Shown: piece after piece, positions 1 to 11,131 of the stretch
Numbering within the stretch: the stretch's first letter is position 1
Layout of the letters: each line of letters begins with the position of its first letter
NCBI RefSeq assembly: GCF_051014445.1
Contig: NW_027488365.1
Span: forward strand, 40,558,001-40,622,000
DNA length: 64,000 nt
Source: Colletes latitarsis
Lineage: Eukaryota > Arthropoda > Insecta > Hymenoptera > Colletidae
Direction: 5' to 3'
Notes under the pieces: model-generated
Told to the model about the DNA's origin: nothing
The model's input: only the letters and a program-made list of their open reading frames with translations
The model's database searches: none
Made by a program: the position numbers and the translations under genes

Positions 1-1473
1 TTCGAAATTTTCGCGTAATTCTCGATCTGCCCCGACAAAGTTCGTTCCATTGTCACTGAAAATGCAGGACGGAACTCCCCTTCGTGCAATGAATCGATCT
101 AATGCTGCCAAAAAGGCACTCGTCGTATAATCGTGGACGAGTTCGATGTGGATGGCCCGTGTCGCGTAACAGACAAAAACTGCTATGTACGCTTTGTGGG
201 CGGTTTTTCCTCGACCGGCGGAGTCGCGGACACGAAAAGGTCCCGCATAATCCACTCCGCAGTTCGAAAATGCTCTCGCCTCGCGGCAACGCTCAGGTAT
301 TAAATCCTGCATGATTTGCGTGGAGGTTTTTGCCCTCCATCTAACGCATCGCATGCATCCGTGGATTACCGTTCGCGCTGCATTTCGACAGCCGAGAATC
401 CAAAATCTTTGTCTTACTGTGTACATGGTCAACTGCAATCCCCCGTGCAACGTGTCAATGTGGCACTGTCGAATTATCATCGTGGAAACGTGATGTTTCG
501 GCAAAATTATGGGGTGCTTGGTTTCCCATGACAGTGTTGTATTTTCCAGTCTGCCTCCGACTCTCAAGACATCTTTGTCATCGAGAAAAGGGTTCAGACT
601 TTTTAATGTTGATTTTGCTGGGATTTTTCGGTGGTTTTTCAAACACCGGTATTCCTCTGCAAAATGCGTGCGCTGGATGTAGCGGACAATTCTCTCGCTT
701 GCGAGCTGCATCTCAGACGCGTCAACGATCGTCGCATCATACGACCTTCGCTCACTTTGCATCGGTCCCCTCAGTCGGAGACAGTATGCGGTTACGCGAA
801 GTAGCTTATTCCAGGTCGAGAATCGAAATACAAATTCCCATTCTTTCTCCGGAATTGCTACGTGGGCGTGCACTTTGCGCTTCCCTTCTTCGGTCTCGAT
901 GGACGAAGGCGTTTTCGGCCAACAATCTTTCGATTCCGTTAGCCAACTTGGTCCTGAAATCCACAGCTTAGATTGAAGGAGTTCCGCAGCTTCCACTCCG
1001 CGCGAATTCAGATCCGCGGGATTGAAGCGGGTGGGAACGTGCCTCCATTCAGCATTCGGAAGTAACGTTTGGACCTTTGACACACGGTTGGCGATTAAAA
1101 CCTTCCATGTGGAGGCGTGCTTTCTCAACCATGCCAATGCGATCGTGGAATCTGTCCAGCAGATTATTCTGTCGACCTTCAATGAAAGTGACTTCTCCAC
1201 GTGTACAATAAGCTCGGCGAGCAGCACGGCGCCGTTCAATTCCAGTACAGGAATTGACTGCGTTTTAATTGGAGCCACTCGCGTTTTTGCCATTATCAAT
1301 GTCGAGGAGGTGACATTGCTCATTGTGGTCACTCGTAAGTAAGTGACCGCTGAGTAGGCTGCGAGCGAAGCGTCACAAAATCCATGAATTTCCACGGAAA
1401 TTGTGTCGGCTCCATAATTAATCCATCTGGGGATTTTTAGCTTATTTAAGCTGCTCCAATCCACGCGATTTGA
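1..1473 (-). pseudogene. BEL/Pao RNase H and integrase (partial, open at the window edge)
   Basis: An open frame of about 490 codons runs from near 1473 to the left edge, continuing the polyprotein after the RT segment. RNase H shows GFCDAS, PVLELNG and CWTDST, which supply the acidic residues expected in BEL/Pao. Next comes an integrase zinc-binding region, LPKHH then HIDTLHGG, ending in GCMRCVRW, a readable H2C2 pattern. The catalytic core starts at GVDYAG (near 245) and reaches SDNGTNFVGA near 35-60; the last catalytic Glu lies outside the window. The frame equals that of the gag-protease ORF but differs from the RT piece at 1446-2126, so the polyprotein returns to its original frame near 1465. 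The role would be RNA removal during reverse transcription and strand transfer into the host chromosome. No stop is seen in this part. Confidence 0.85.
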
Positions 1474-2126
1474 TCATCCCACTGGATTTTCTCCAGCCAT
1501 TGGGATTGCATCAGAATCTTTGCGCGAATCACGACTGGTGATAACCAGCCGAGCGGATCGAACAACTTAGCAATCTCCGAAAACAAATTTCTTTTTGTCA
1601 TCGGCAAGGCAGACGGCTGAAACCGTTGCAGATTGAAATAAAAATAATCGCCGGACGGTATCCAGCGTAAACCTAATACCTTTAATTCGCTGTCATCGAA
1701 CAAGGTAAGGTCGACGGCGTGGGAGTGAGCGCTTTGGGGGATATTTCGCAATAACAATGGTGAATTTCCTGCCCATTTTCGCAGCTTAAACCCACCTCTT
1801 TGTAGGAGCTCGCAAACTTGGTTGCGAATTTTCTCCAACAAAGACGTATCGGGTGCTCCCATAAAAACGTCGTCTACGTAAATGTCCTGCTCGAGAATCG
1901 GGGCGGCAAGGGGGTACCTGTGCCCGTCCTGATTTTTTAACTCAAGGAGGGTTCGCATCGACAGGTATGGTGCACACGCCGTACCGTACGTTACGGTATT
2001 TAATTCGAACGCATTGAGCTGTTCGTTTTCGGGTGTGCCATAGGATGCATTGAAAACGACGATCCTGCGGGGCGACGAGAATCTGTCGGAACATTTTCTC
2101 AATGTCAGCCACCAACACGTATTCAT
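1446..2126 (-). pseudogene. BEL/Pao reverse transcriptase, 3' half in a shifted frame
   Basis: This 226-codon frame carries the second half of the BEL reverse transcriptase: LNTVTYGTACAPYLSMRTL, then YVDD in DIYVDDVFMGAP, then the thumb-connection region up to WLEKIQWDD. It is in a different minus-strand frame from the upstream gag-RT ORF, which it overlaps at 1942-2126; the homologous protein switches frame near 2040-2080. A second shift near 1465 returns to the first frame just before RNase H. The nominal start codon is not a real start, because this segment would be made only as part of the polyprotein. Two compensating indels fit either mutation in a dead copy or two base-calling errors. 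Confidence 0.85.
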
Positions 2127-4584
2127 ACAGACGCCATCGGGTCAAAACTGACGTGATGTCGTTCTGCAATTTTGGACCTACGTGTAGGATGTCATTTAAT
2201 GAACGACCGCCGGTAGTTCGGCTTGTCGCGTTAAATACGACTCTTAATTTAGTCGTTGCACTCTCGGTGCGTATGACCGCTCGATGCGGAATATAGAGTC
2301 TGGTCTCGTCAATAGGCTCTATGCGAGTCATATGACCCAGCTCCTCATATTCCTCGAGAAACGTCGTATATTCTCTTACGAGAGTTAGGTCTGTGTCCAA
2401 TTTTTTCCTCAACCTCCCAAGGGCGGAGAGAGCGATTCGATAGGAGTTTCCTAACGCTTCGTCCGGTCTCGGGTGAGAAAAAGGCAATCGGACGACAAAC
2501 CGTCCTGTCGCATCTCGAGCGACGGTTTTTTGGAAGTGCGTTTCACACTCCTCCTCCGCCTTGGTGTGTACCGAGGTCGAAGGGAGTTCTTCGACTTCCC
2601 AAAACTTGCGAATCGCCGTGTCCAGCGATTCGAGGACGTTACAGTGCAACGTCCGCAAAGTTTTGTTTTTACTGCCCTTAGCATTTATTGGGCCGGAAAG
2701 AATCCAGCCAAATGCAGTTTCTTGGGCGATTGGACCTGTACTGCTTATTCGACGGAAACCCGGTCGAATAATTTGCGCGTACAGGTCCGCACCGATCAAC
2801 ACTTCAATCGGTTGACCGGAAGCTGGATTTGGATCTGCTAGCGGCAGATCCCGCAGCGCGTCGCATTTGAGTGCACCGGCCAAGGGCGAGGCGTAGCTTG
2901 TAATTTTGTGTACGATGTACGCTCTCGTCTCGACTATCGGCGCGGTATCTTGTACCGTTCCCAAATACATCTGCACGCTGTATTTAATTTGTTGGGTTCG
3001 GCCGCCCCCCAAGCCCGTCACTGTGGCTGGGGATTTCCTCCGCGAGAATTTGAGGTCATTTGTCAAATTCGCGGAGATGCAAGACGATTCGGAACCCTGA
3101 TCGATCAGTGCGCGCGCGATTCGCGACGCACCGTTCTCTCCGTATACACGCACGCTCGCCGTGGCTAACAACACAGCCTTCGGTACGTCTGCACCGAGCG
3201 CGGTACAGTGTGACGTACCGGGCTGTGACGTCGTTGCCTGTGACGTCGTGGTACGAGCTGCTCGTACGGCAGGTTGCGGCCGGCTCGGTGGAGCCGTATA
3301 CCGCTTTTTCGGGCGTTTGTCCGACGGAACCGTTGTCGCAGGTTTGCGACTTTCGGTTTCGCTCCGAAAGGTCTCAAAATGCAGCAGAGCATGATGTCTG
3401 CCTTTGCACTTCGGGCACCCCTCCTCGGATGGACAACGCGCGTTTCCATGCTGAGGTGACAAGCAGAGAATGCACCGCTGGCTATCTTTTATAAACTGAT
3501 AGCGGCGGTTCGGCGTCAAGTTTCTGAATGCACCACATTTGGTCATTCTGTGCTCAAGGCCGCAAAATCCGCAGGTCACAGTTTTATCAGCTGGACTTTC
3601 TAGAACGGAGTTGTGACTCCGTAATTTATGTTTCGGTGGGTGTTCGGTCGCAGGCTTGCTTGGACCTTCATCTAACATAGTTAGAGCCCTTGCATGCCCC
3701 TCCAGGAACTCTATCAGCTCGACATGCGAGGGATAGTCCGGGGTGAGACGCTGCGACCTTTCCCACTCAGCTTTCAGAGGCCCTTCTAAATGGCTTCGAA
3801 TAGTATGGGCTAGCAGCCAATTTCGCTGCTGTAAAATCGTGCCCTGTTTTTCGAATGCCGCAAGGGCCTGTTTGAAAACGACGACGACCTGATTTAGGCT
3901 ATCGAGATCATCTCTTTTGATCGTTTTCAATTTGGTCAGTTGATTAAGCAATTTGGCGGTCACGATACGTGGTAACCCGAATTGTTCTTTCAGGGTTTTC
4001 CACGCCACTTCGAAGTTCTCATCGGTAACTTCGAGGTGCGCGATCGCTGCCAACGCTTTATCCTCCAGACAGGCGTTCAGATATTGCAATCGATGCACAT
4101 CTGCCAGCCTCGGATTATTTATTATGCCGGACGTGAACAGATCCGCGAAATGTCTCCATTTACGTGGGTCACCTCCGAACTTGGGGAGCCGTTGTTTTGG
4201 AAGTTCGATAGCGACGTCATGGGGGCTGACCGACGTGGGTGCCGCTTTTGATTCAGCGGCCAGTCTGGTCAGCTCCGTGGTAACGTACGCCTGGAATTCC
4301 ATATATTCCGTCTCCTTATTCTCTACGCCACCTTTTGCGAGGAAGTCGCACGTGTTGCGTTTCGCAGGGGCATATTTTCTCCGAATCGACAAGTACTGCT
4401 CAATAGCTTCCTTGTATTGTTCGGATACGGTGGCGAGCTTTGTCCTGAGGAGCTCCTCAGTGAACTGAGCTCGGCCACGTTTCTTTAAGTAAGAGATCGA
4501 CCTTGACATCATGTCGAACCGGGTGATCAGGTCGTCGAGATCGCCTTCGAACTCGCTTCGACCATCATCCTTGGCGACAGACAT
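1942..4584 (-). CDS. BEL/Pao gag-protease-reverse transcriptase (N-terminal polyprotein)
   Basis: An 880-codon frame starting at ATG 4584. Residues 1-130 form the N-terminal gag region. The DUF1759-type gag domain follows (LPKFGGDPRKWRHFADLF and the next ~90 residues). Near residues 340-405 there is a Cys/His-rich region with CGFCGLEHRMTKC, CILCLSPQHGNARC and CPKCKGRHH. The aspartic protease of DUF1758 type has its active-site motif at ALIDQGSESSCIS. The reverse transcriptase begins with VVFNATSRTTGG and includes the first catalytic Asp in VLVADIEKMFRQI. After about 2050 the translation loses similarity because the RT moves to another frame, so the last ~40 residues are spurious. Gag would package the RNA, protease would mature the polyprotein, and RT would copy the RNA in cytoplasmic particles. 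The ATG lies 126 nt downstream of the LTR, which supports this start. Confidence 0.92.
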   Translation of the reverse strand: MSVAKDDGRSEFEGDLDDLITRFDMMSRSISYLKKRGRAQFTEELLRTKLATVSEQYKEAIEQYLSIRRKYAPAKRNTCDFLAKGGVENKETEYMEFQAYVTTELTRLAAESKAAPTSVSPHDVAIELPKQRLPKFGGDPRKWRHFADLFTSGIINNPRLADVHRLQYLNACLEDKALAAIAHLEVTDENFEVAWKTLKEQFGLPRIVTAKLLNQLTKLKTIKRDDLDSLNQVVVVFKQALAAFEKQGTILQQRNWLLAHTIRSHLEGPLKAEWERSQRLTPDYPSHVELIEFLEGHARALTMLDEGPSKPATEHPPKHKLRSHNSVLESPADKTVTCGFCGLEHRMTKCGAFRNLTPNRRYQFIKDSQRCILCLSPQHGNARCPSEEGCPKCKGRHHALLHFETFRSETESRKPATTVPSDKRPKKRYTAPPSRPQPAVRAARTTTSQATTSQPGTSHCTALGADVPKAVLLATASVRVYGENGASRIARALIDQGSESSCISANLTNDLKFSRRKSPATVTGLGGGRTQQIKYSVQMYLGTVQDTAPIVETRAYIVHKITSYASPLAGALKCDALRDLPLADPNPASGQPIEVLIGADLYAQIIRPGFRRISSTGPIAQETAFGWILSGPINAKGSKNKTLRTLHCNVLESLDTAIRKFWEVEELPSTSVHTKAEEECETHFQKTVARDATGRFVVRLPFSHPRPDEALGNSYRIALSALGRLRKKLDTDLTLVREYTTFLEEYEELGHMTRIEPIDETRLYIPHRAVIRTESATTKLRVVFNATSRTTGGRSLNDILHVGPKLQNDITSVLTRWRLYEYVLVADIEKMFRQILVAPQDRRFQCILWHTRKRTAQCVRIKYRNVRYGVCTIPVDANPP

Positions 4585-4710
4585 GGTGATCTCTAATTCG
4601 AGGATTTTACAATCTACTCGAAATTAAGTGGTCCCGTAAGCAGCGACTTACGTGAACGTACTGCAACTCTTTCCTGTTCTTTCAACCTCAATCCGGCTCA
4701 AAGGACCGTT
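4585..4710 (-). other. BEL/Pao 5' leader between LTR and gag
   Basis: On the minus strand the LTR ends in ...CTAACA at 4711, followed by AACGGTCCTTTGAGCCGGAT and about 100 nt to the gag ATG. A TCCTTTGAGCCGG-like stretch just after the LTR is common in BEL/Pao elements as I know them. I did not identify a primer-binding site with certainty. Confidence 0.55.
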
Positions 4711-6248
4711 TGTTAGAAACTAAGGGTTCTAACCGGGGTCCGGACGAGGGAAATACTAGGGAGAGTGATTGATAAGTTTTTTATTTCGTAATTTTCGCTT
4801 GTCGCTTTGCGACAAGCCTTTTATTTAATTTTAACAAAAAAATGAAAAAAAATAAAAAAAATATAAATTACAAAAAAACGAGAATTATTTTATAATCCAG
4901 CCGGGGGTGGAGATTCACCGGCGTTGCCCCGGTTGGGATGGACCTTGGTTGCTGTAACAAAGGTTTGTTCAGATTAAATACGTGCGTACACGTATCGTAA
5001 ACACGCTCGTCAGCTGTTCGCCTCGCTCTCCTAGCGGCTAGCGGTGCGCTGGGAGGGGGGAATCAGCTGTCGTTCAACGTGAATCAGTGGACTGTAAATT
5101 TGTACTTGTACGCTGATAATTATTTATTGAAACTATCAGCGATACTTTTGCCCTGAACAAAAGAGAATTCACTCGTATCTGTCGGGGGCGATTTAGCCAC
5201 GGACGGGTCACCAAATGGAGGTCGTAAATCTCCAAATGGGTGGATCCCGTGAGCACGCTCTCCGTGCGGGTGACGTAGGAACGTCGTGCGAGGAGATTTA
5301 CTGCGACTCTGTAAAATTACTGCACGGCGACCGTTTCTACCGGGGACCGTGACAGTAAAGTGTCCTTTGCAAAAAATCCCTCGCGGGTCCAACCGCACTA
5401 TAAAGCCTACCCGGCGACCGTGTTGCACGGGGACCGTATTTGGTAGGCGGCGTGACGGAAGGTGAGGCGACCTTGAACCCGAACTCCTCCGTAGGGTGTA
5501 CGGTCGACTCGTACACCGACGGGTTTTTGGAGAGGGTTTTTTGGCGACCTTTGCACGAAGAGCACTCCACGAGGCGGTACCGATTCAACGGTATGACCTT
5601 TGGGAGGCTCCAAAGCCGTATAGCTTTAAAGGGATTCTGGGTGGGTGCACCCTGAGTCCCTTACGTCGCGGTCGCGGCAACGACTGCAACGTACAATCCT
5701 TCCTAGCGAAGGCGGTCGCGCCACGCGCTGCGTGTATTACGACCTCCCTTTTGTCGCAGGTAGATTGTTCTGGGAAACTCTAACCGCAGCAACGGAGAGA
5801 ATTCTTTTTTATACAAGTCCGAATGTTATGTGCGAGTCCGTACTTGAGGAGCGAGATCTTCTGGGATCCGCTCCCGTTGGCAGTCGGCTCGTGAATAATT
5901 GCGAATATCGTCGCGGATCGACAGACGAAGACTCGGTCGCGCCTTGTCGTCGCGACGCGGCGCTGCCGAATTCAGCTGTCGATCTCTTTTCAATATATTA
6001 TACGGTTCTCTCTCTTGACGCTGACGTCACGATACCGTTTAAACCGGTGCGAAGCGAATCTTCGCGTGAGGTCGGCGTACAAAACACGTAAACGGCCGCG
6101 GTTTTAAATCGTCCGAACGTTCAACGAACCTGACGAACGCTTAACCTTCCGCAGTGTCACATACACAAACGGATACGGGAATCGCAGCCGAGAATTTAAT
6201 GTTTTCAGACTAACGCGATTTTAAATAGTTTTTTAACATATTTAAACA
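4711..6248 (-). repeat. BEL/Pao 5' LTR (1538 bp)
   Basis: The minus strand starts TGTTTAAATAT at 6248 and ends CTAACA at 4711, giving TG...CA ends with a TGTT/AACA inverted repeat. The end at 4711 is supported by similarity to the solo LTR at 18151-19861: both share CTAAC(C/G)GGGGTCCGGA with flanking sequence, the same terminal 11 bases, and AATAAA followed by a stem-loop (4797-4817; 9-bp stem, 3-nt loop). The interior contains no credible gene; short frames here are chance. The 6248 boundary rests on terminal similarity only, as the second LTR is not in view. Confidence 0.72.
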
Positions 6249-6790
6249 AGTAGATTTATTCTTAAATCAACAAATAAAATACAATTGTTTCGTGTATCTT
6301 GTGTCGCGATCAAAGAATGATTATATTTACCTAAAAAGATTTTGCGCGGTGTTGACGTACTGGCGATGCGGGGGTATGTCAGTTGAAAGTAATGGCCGCA
6401 ATAGAATTTATGCCGGTTCACGGATTCTATATGGTATAATATTGATACGACAGGGAACTGTAGCCCGATCTCACAAATACAACTGACTAACAAAAATCGT
6501 ATACGTGTAACGAGAGTCGTGGAGTTGACACTAAGCGTGACGGTACGATTATGATCCCCCGAGTAATGAAATCACGGGGTTTATATACCAAAAAATCTGA
6601 GTTGGGCGGATTCAAAAGTACGTTAGAAATCACCGTGGGCACTATTCTCCGAAATGTATTAATTAACGGGCTGCTGCATCGCGACGGAAGTGACCCCCAT
6701 TTCAAAGGTTAGATAAGTAGCAGGGCGATTTCCTAATGCATGCAAGTGGCAAGAAAATTTTGAGGAACGAAACGTTCGACATACGTAACA
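6249..6790. other. Unassigned AT-rich spacer
   Basis: There is no convincing gene, repeat or structural RNA between the BEL LTR and the decayed R1 copy. If the BEL element has a 5-bp target duplication, its right copy would be AGTAG at 6249-6253; the left copy is outside the window. Confidence 0.5.
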
Positions 6791-8222
6791 GAGATAAGGA
6801 GGGGGCTCGAAGATCATCGGGTCCCACCGTATCTCAGGGCAGTCGTTGGGAATTATCTCCGCGGGAGGTGGATCGAGTACCCAGGCCGGGATGGAGATAT
6901 GCGGAGAGAGGTGTACTGCGGTGTTCCGCAGGGGACGGTACTCGGGCCACTCTTGTGGAACGTCGCGTACCCTAAGGTGTTGTGGGCCGACCTCCTTGAC
7001 GGCGACAGCGCCGTGTGTTATGCAGATGACACACCGGTGCTGGCCGTCGGGGCGCACTGGAGGAGAGCCAAGCGCCTCGCGGAGGTGGGAGCGCAGCGCG
7101 TCGTCGGCCGCATCAGGGGGATGGGGATGAAGGTGGCGGTCCATAAGACCGATGTTATAGCGTTCCATTCACCTCGGCAGGATCCACCACCCTCCCCCCA
7201 CCCTGATGCAGGTTGGTGAGGCTGATATCGAGGTGAAGCCCCACATAAGGAATCTGGGGTTGATCCTCGATAGCCACTGGCGCATCGAGGAGCATATTCG
7301 CTGCCTGGTCCTCCGCTTGGAGAGGATGGTCGCGGCTTTAGGCCGAATCCTACCCAACCTGGGGGGCCCGGCGGGCCGAGTTCGCCGTCTCTATGTGGTA
7401 ATGGTGCAGTCGGTAGTCCTTTACGGGGCCCCCGTCTGGGCGGACGTCCTGGCTACCTCACGGCGCAGAATGACGATACTGCGTCGGGCACGGAGGCGGA
7501 TGGCGCTGAGGAACGTCCGCGAGTACCGCACCGTGTCGCATGAGGCGGCGACGGTTCTTGCGGGGATGCCGCCCATGGACCTCCTCGCGCGGTCGCACGC
7601 GATGACGTATCGTCATCGTGTCGACCGTCGCGCGGGAGTGGGGGCGGTCCCGGGAGAGCAGGAACCTGCTTGGGGCGATTTGAAGCGCCAGGCCCGGCAG
7701 TTCGTGGTGCTCGCGTGGCAGGAGCAGTTGGCCCTGCCAACCGCGGGGCACCGGCCAGTCGGGGCTGTTCGGCCACTCCTGAGTGAGTGGCTGGACAGAG
7801 GCCATGGAGGCCTCACTTATCGGATGGCACAGGTGTTCTCCGGACATGGCAGCTTCGGGAGATACCTGCGTCGGATAGGTAAGGAGCAGGCGGCACGCTG
7901 CTGCCATTGTGACGCTGAGCAGGACACGGCTGAACATACCCTCGAGGTGTGCCCTGCGTGGGTGGAGGAGCGCCGTGTCCTGGTCAGCGTCATCTGGCAG
8001 GATGTCTCGATGCCGGGCATGGTGCGCGCCATGCTCGGCAGCGTGGGGAAGTGGAGGGCCGTTGCCTCCTTCTGCGAGAGCGTAATGTTGCAGAAGGAGG
8101 CCGCCGGCAGGGAACGCGAGCTTCAGCGGCGTGCTGAGGCTCGCGCACGTGTGGTGGCGGGAGGCCGTCGTTCAGGCGCCGGGCATCGTGGGCGGCCCCC
8201 ACGGCGTGGCAGACGACCCTGA
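6791..8222 (+). pseudogene. R1-like ORF2 fragment, RT to C-terminal zinc knuckle
   Basis: The frame contains the RT motifs GVPQGTVLGPLLWN and CYADDTPVLAV and continues after a frameshift near 7195 through the thumb region to the C-terminal knuckle CCHCDAEQDTAEHTLEVC, ending at 8222. The endonuclease and RT motif A are missing. YADD is followed by Pro where young copies have Leu. The frameshift lies in a C-rich tract (CCACCCTCCCCCCACC), a typical slippage position. It cannot encode a working enzyme. Confidence 0.88.
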
Positions 8223-8697
8223 CTGGGAGAGGGTTTCTGAAGGGAACCTCATCAGGCACGAGGCGCAGAGCCGGACCGGATGGGGGTGGAATTGTCATCC
8301 TAATTCCGGTCCAACGCATCGGGAAGCACCCTCGGTGGCATGGTGCGGCCATGAGCCACCAGCCGCCGAGGGGTACAAATGGCGTTGCGTGCGGTTGCGA
8401 GTTGGAGCACGCAGCCGCCACTGACCGAGGCCCCGAGACGGATGGCGGCGGGAAGGAGTGGACTCGCCCTGCCGCCATCAGGTAGTGTGACTGCCGGGAG
8501 GTACACAGCGCAGGCTCGGGGAGGGTACCGGAAGTATGCATCGAGCGATTCCCGGTATCCACCCAAATCGTGCCGAAGGGTCACCGTGGGGTTTATAGTG
8601 GGTAGGTCACGCGTCCGGCATTCCATGGGCGCGGGGAATCCCACACACCTCTTCTGCCTCACCCCAAAGTGGTGGGAGGGAGTGTTACGAAGTTTGC
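6791..8697 (+). mobile_element. Old 5'-truncated R1-clade copy
   Basis: Sequence from GAGATAAGGAGG onward matches the 3' half of ORF2 and the 3' UTR of the R1 family elsewhere in the window, but with many substitutions shared with other decayed copies (51279-51898, 53083-54525, 55454-56099), which marks an older subfamily. It starts in the RT domain. It ends at ...GTGTTACGAAGT without the terminal ATTTTCCCCACGAC and without a poly(A) tail, running straight into the 19-bp satellite. No target duplication is seen. Confidence 0.9.
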
Positions 8698-9311
8698 TTG
8701 TAAGCAAACAGTGAGATAGTAAGCAAGCAGTGAAGTAGTAAGAAAGCAGTAAGTTAGTAATAAAGCTGTAAGCTTGTAAGCATGCAGTAATCTGGTAAGA
8801 AAGCAGTTGGCAATTAAGTAAGCAGTAAGCTAGTATGCAACCAGTTAGCTAGTAAGCAAGCAGTGTGCTAGTAAGCAAGCAGTAAGCGAGTAAGCTAGCA
8901 CTATGCTAATAGGCGAGCAGAGAGCTCGTAAGCGAGCAGGAATCTAGTAAGGAAGCAGTATGCTAGCAAGCACGCTGTAAGCTGGTAAGTAAGCATTAAG
9001 CGATTATTCTAGTAGTAAGGTATTAAGCAGCCAGTAAGCTAGTATGCAAGCAGTGTGCTAGTACGCGAGCAGTGAGCTAGTAAGCGAGCTGTAAGCTAGA
9101 AAGCAAGCAGCAAGATATGTTCGGGGAGGATACCGGAAGAATGCTTCGAGCGATTCCCGGTATCCTCCCAAATCGTGCCGAAGGGTCACCGTGGGGTTTT
9201 TAGTGGGTAGGTCCCGCGCCTGTCGTTGTACGGGCGCGGGGAATCCCACACACCCCTCCCACCTCTCCCCAAGGAGGTGGGAGGGAGTCTTTCGAAGATT
9301 TTCCCCACGAC

Positions 9312-9342
<31 letters not shown>

Positions 9343-10417
9343 ATATGTTGCAAGCAGTAAACTAGAAAGCACGCAGCAGGCAAGTAAGCGTGCTGTAGGC
9401 GAGTAAGCTAGCTGTAATCTTGTAAGCAAGCAGTAAGCCTAGAAAGCAACCAGTAAGTTAGTAAGGAAGCAGTAAGCTAGTAAGTAAGCAATATGCTAGA
9501 AAGCAAGCAGGGAGTTGTAAGCAAGACGTAAGCGAGTAATATAGCAGTAAGCAAGTAAGGCAGCAGTGAGCTTGTAAGCGAGTAGGAAGCTAGTAAGCAA
9601 GCAGTAAGCTGGTACGCATGCGGTGAGCTAGTAAGCCAACTGGGAGCTAGTAAGGAAGCATTATGCTAGTAAGCAAGCAGTCAGCTAGTAAGCAACCTGT
9701 ACGCTAGTAAGCAAGCAGAGGGCTATAAGCAAGAAGTAAGCGAGTAAGCTAGCAGTAAGCGAGTAATCAACCAGTACGCTAGTAAGCAAGCAGTAAGCTG
9801 GAAAGCAAGCAACAAGCTAGTAAGCAACCAGTAAGCTAGGAAGCAAGCAGTTAACTAGTAAGCGAGGGGGATGCTAGTACGGAAACAGAATGCCAGTAAG
9901 CAAGCATTAAGCTAGAAAACACGCTACAAGCTAGTAAGCAAGCAGCGAGGTAGTAAGGAAGTTTTGAGCTATTAAGCGAGCAGGGAGCTGGAAAGAAAGC
10001 AATATGCTAGTAAGCAAGCCGTAAGCTGGAAAGCAAGCAGTGAGCTTATTAGCGAGCAGTGCGCTAGTAAGGATGGAGGATGCTAGTAAGCAAGCAGTAA
10101 GCTAGTAAGCAAGCTGTAAGCTGGTAAGGAAGTAGTTAGGTAGTACGCAAGCCGTAAGCTAGTAAGCTAGTAAGTAAGCGTCGGGCCAGTCAGAAAGCAG
10201 TTGACTTGTAAGAAGGCAGTAAGCTAGTAGCAAGCAGTAAGCGAGTAAGCTAGCAGTAAGCTAGTATGCAAGTAGTAAGCTACTAAGCATGCAGTGAGCT
10301 AGTAAGCGAGGAGGAAGCTAGTATGGAAGCAGTATGCTAGTATGCAAACAGTAAGCTAGTAAGCAACCAGTAAGCTAGTAAGGAAGTAGCTGGCTAATAA
10401 GAAAGCAGTATGCTTGT
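8698..10417 (+). repeat. 19-bp satellite array 1
   Basis: Tandem, strongly diverged copies of a 19-mer with consensus AGTAAGCTAGTAAGCAAGC, itself built from TAAGC/AAGC pieces. It starts directly after a decayed R1 3' end and stops at GCTTGTA near 10417. A 217-bp R1 fragment with its target duplication interrupts it at 9110-9350. Because 19 is not divisible by 3 the array cannot keep an open frame; no coding function is suggested. Confidence 0.95.
9122..9338 (+). mobile_element. Minimal R1 3'-end insertion (217 bp) with target duplication
   Basis: Only the last ~190 nt of the R1 3' UTR plus a 27-nt poly(A) tail are present. The flanks repeat GCAAGATATGTT (9110-9121 and 9339-9350), a 12-bp target duplication made inside the satellite. 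The insertion begins within the first of three 3' UTR hairpins and keeps all three, so this is an extreme 5' truncation of a genuine target-primed insertion. Confidence 0.93.
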
Positions 10418-11131
10418 ATTGAGAATCTATCTTTGGGACAGATTTCCCCAATCGCTTACCGCAGAAAAAAGAAAGAATAATTTGATGAAACGGTATAATG
10501 TGTAAGACACGGAGGCGACAAAATATATGGAAGTCTTTTCTCCGCGGTCAGGGTTGTCGCACGCCTAACTAACTAACGAGCGATTATTCGCGGCCACAAT
10601 TACCGTTAATCCTGTTAACGTACGATCCGAAGGAGATTATCTTTAATAGGATTTGTACAGCAAGCAGTGATAGAAAAACGCGTTTATTACTAGTTTTTCT
10701 GGCATCGCTAACGGCTCATTACCTTCGATTCGAGTGTGCTAACGCTGTTGATGAGGCCAGTACCGTGAGAGGGTAGTGTGCGAAGAATCAGACGGAGAAA
10801 GACTGCCGAAATTTAGACAGCGCCGCGTAACGACTAATTAGAGTAACGCGGCCGCGTCTTCGGCTGTCAATCCGCGCAGTCCTACGTAGACTTCCAACTA
10901 GAGCGGATCGGCTCCCAATTGCACTCGAAGGGAAAGATTTACAAAAGGAAAGTTCTCATTGTTTAATATTCAGAACGATTCTGCCTGTAGTTAAAGGGTG
11001 TAAAGAGTAGATGTTCAGTCTGGTGCAGGTCCACTGATTGACCACGCACAGCTGAGAATTCGTTAAAACTCGAGAAAAGTGTGGAAATAATGTTTTCCTT
11101 GACAAAAGGATCGGTTTAGATTCGGTCAAGT

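Larger units (their letters stand above)
1..6248 (-). mobile_element. BEL/Pao LTR retrotransposon, 3' part outside the window
   Basis: The minus strand carries, in order, a 5' LTR (4711-6248), a short leader, and a gag-protease-reverse transcriptase-RNase H-integrase polyprotein that leaves the window inside the integrase core. Domain order and motifs (DUF1759-type gag, DUF1758-type protease with ALIDQGS, YVDD, an H2C2 zinc region, GVDYAG, SDNGTNF) are those of BEL/Pao. The polyprotein shifts frame twice, so this copy looks inactive unless the shifts are sequencing errors. The 3' LTR and the target duplication are not visible. Confidence 0.93.

Noticed and set aside
528..1342. Plus-strand frames across the BEL integrase and RNase H
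   Set aside because: The minus strand gives a continuous RNase H-integrase reading with catalytic motifs; the plus frames are shadows.
8698..10417. CRISPR-like array or telomeric repeat
   Set aside because: The 19-bp units are contiguous without unique spacers and differ from TTAGG-type telomeric repeats.
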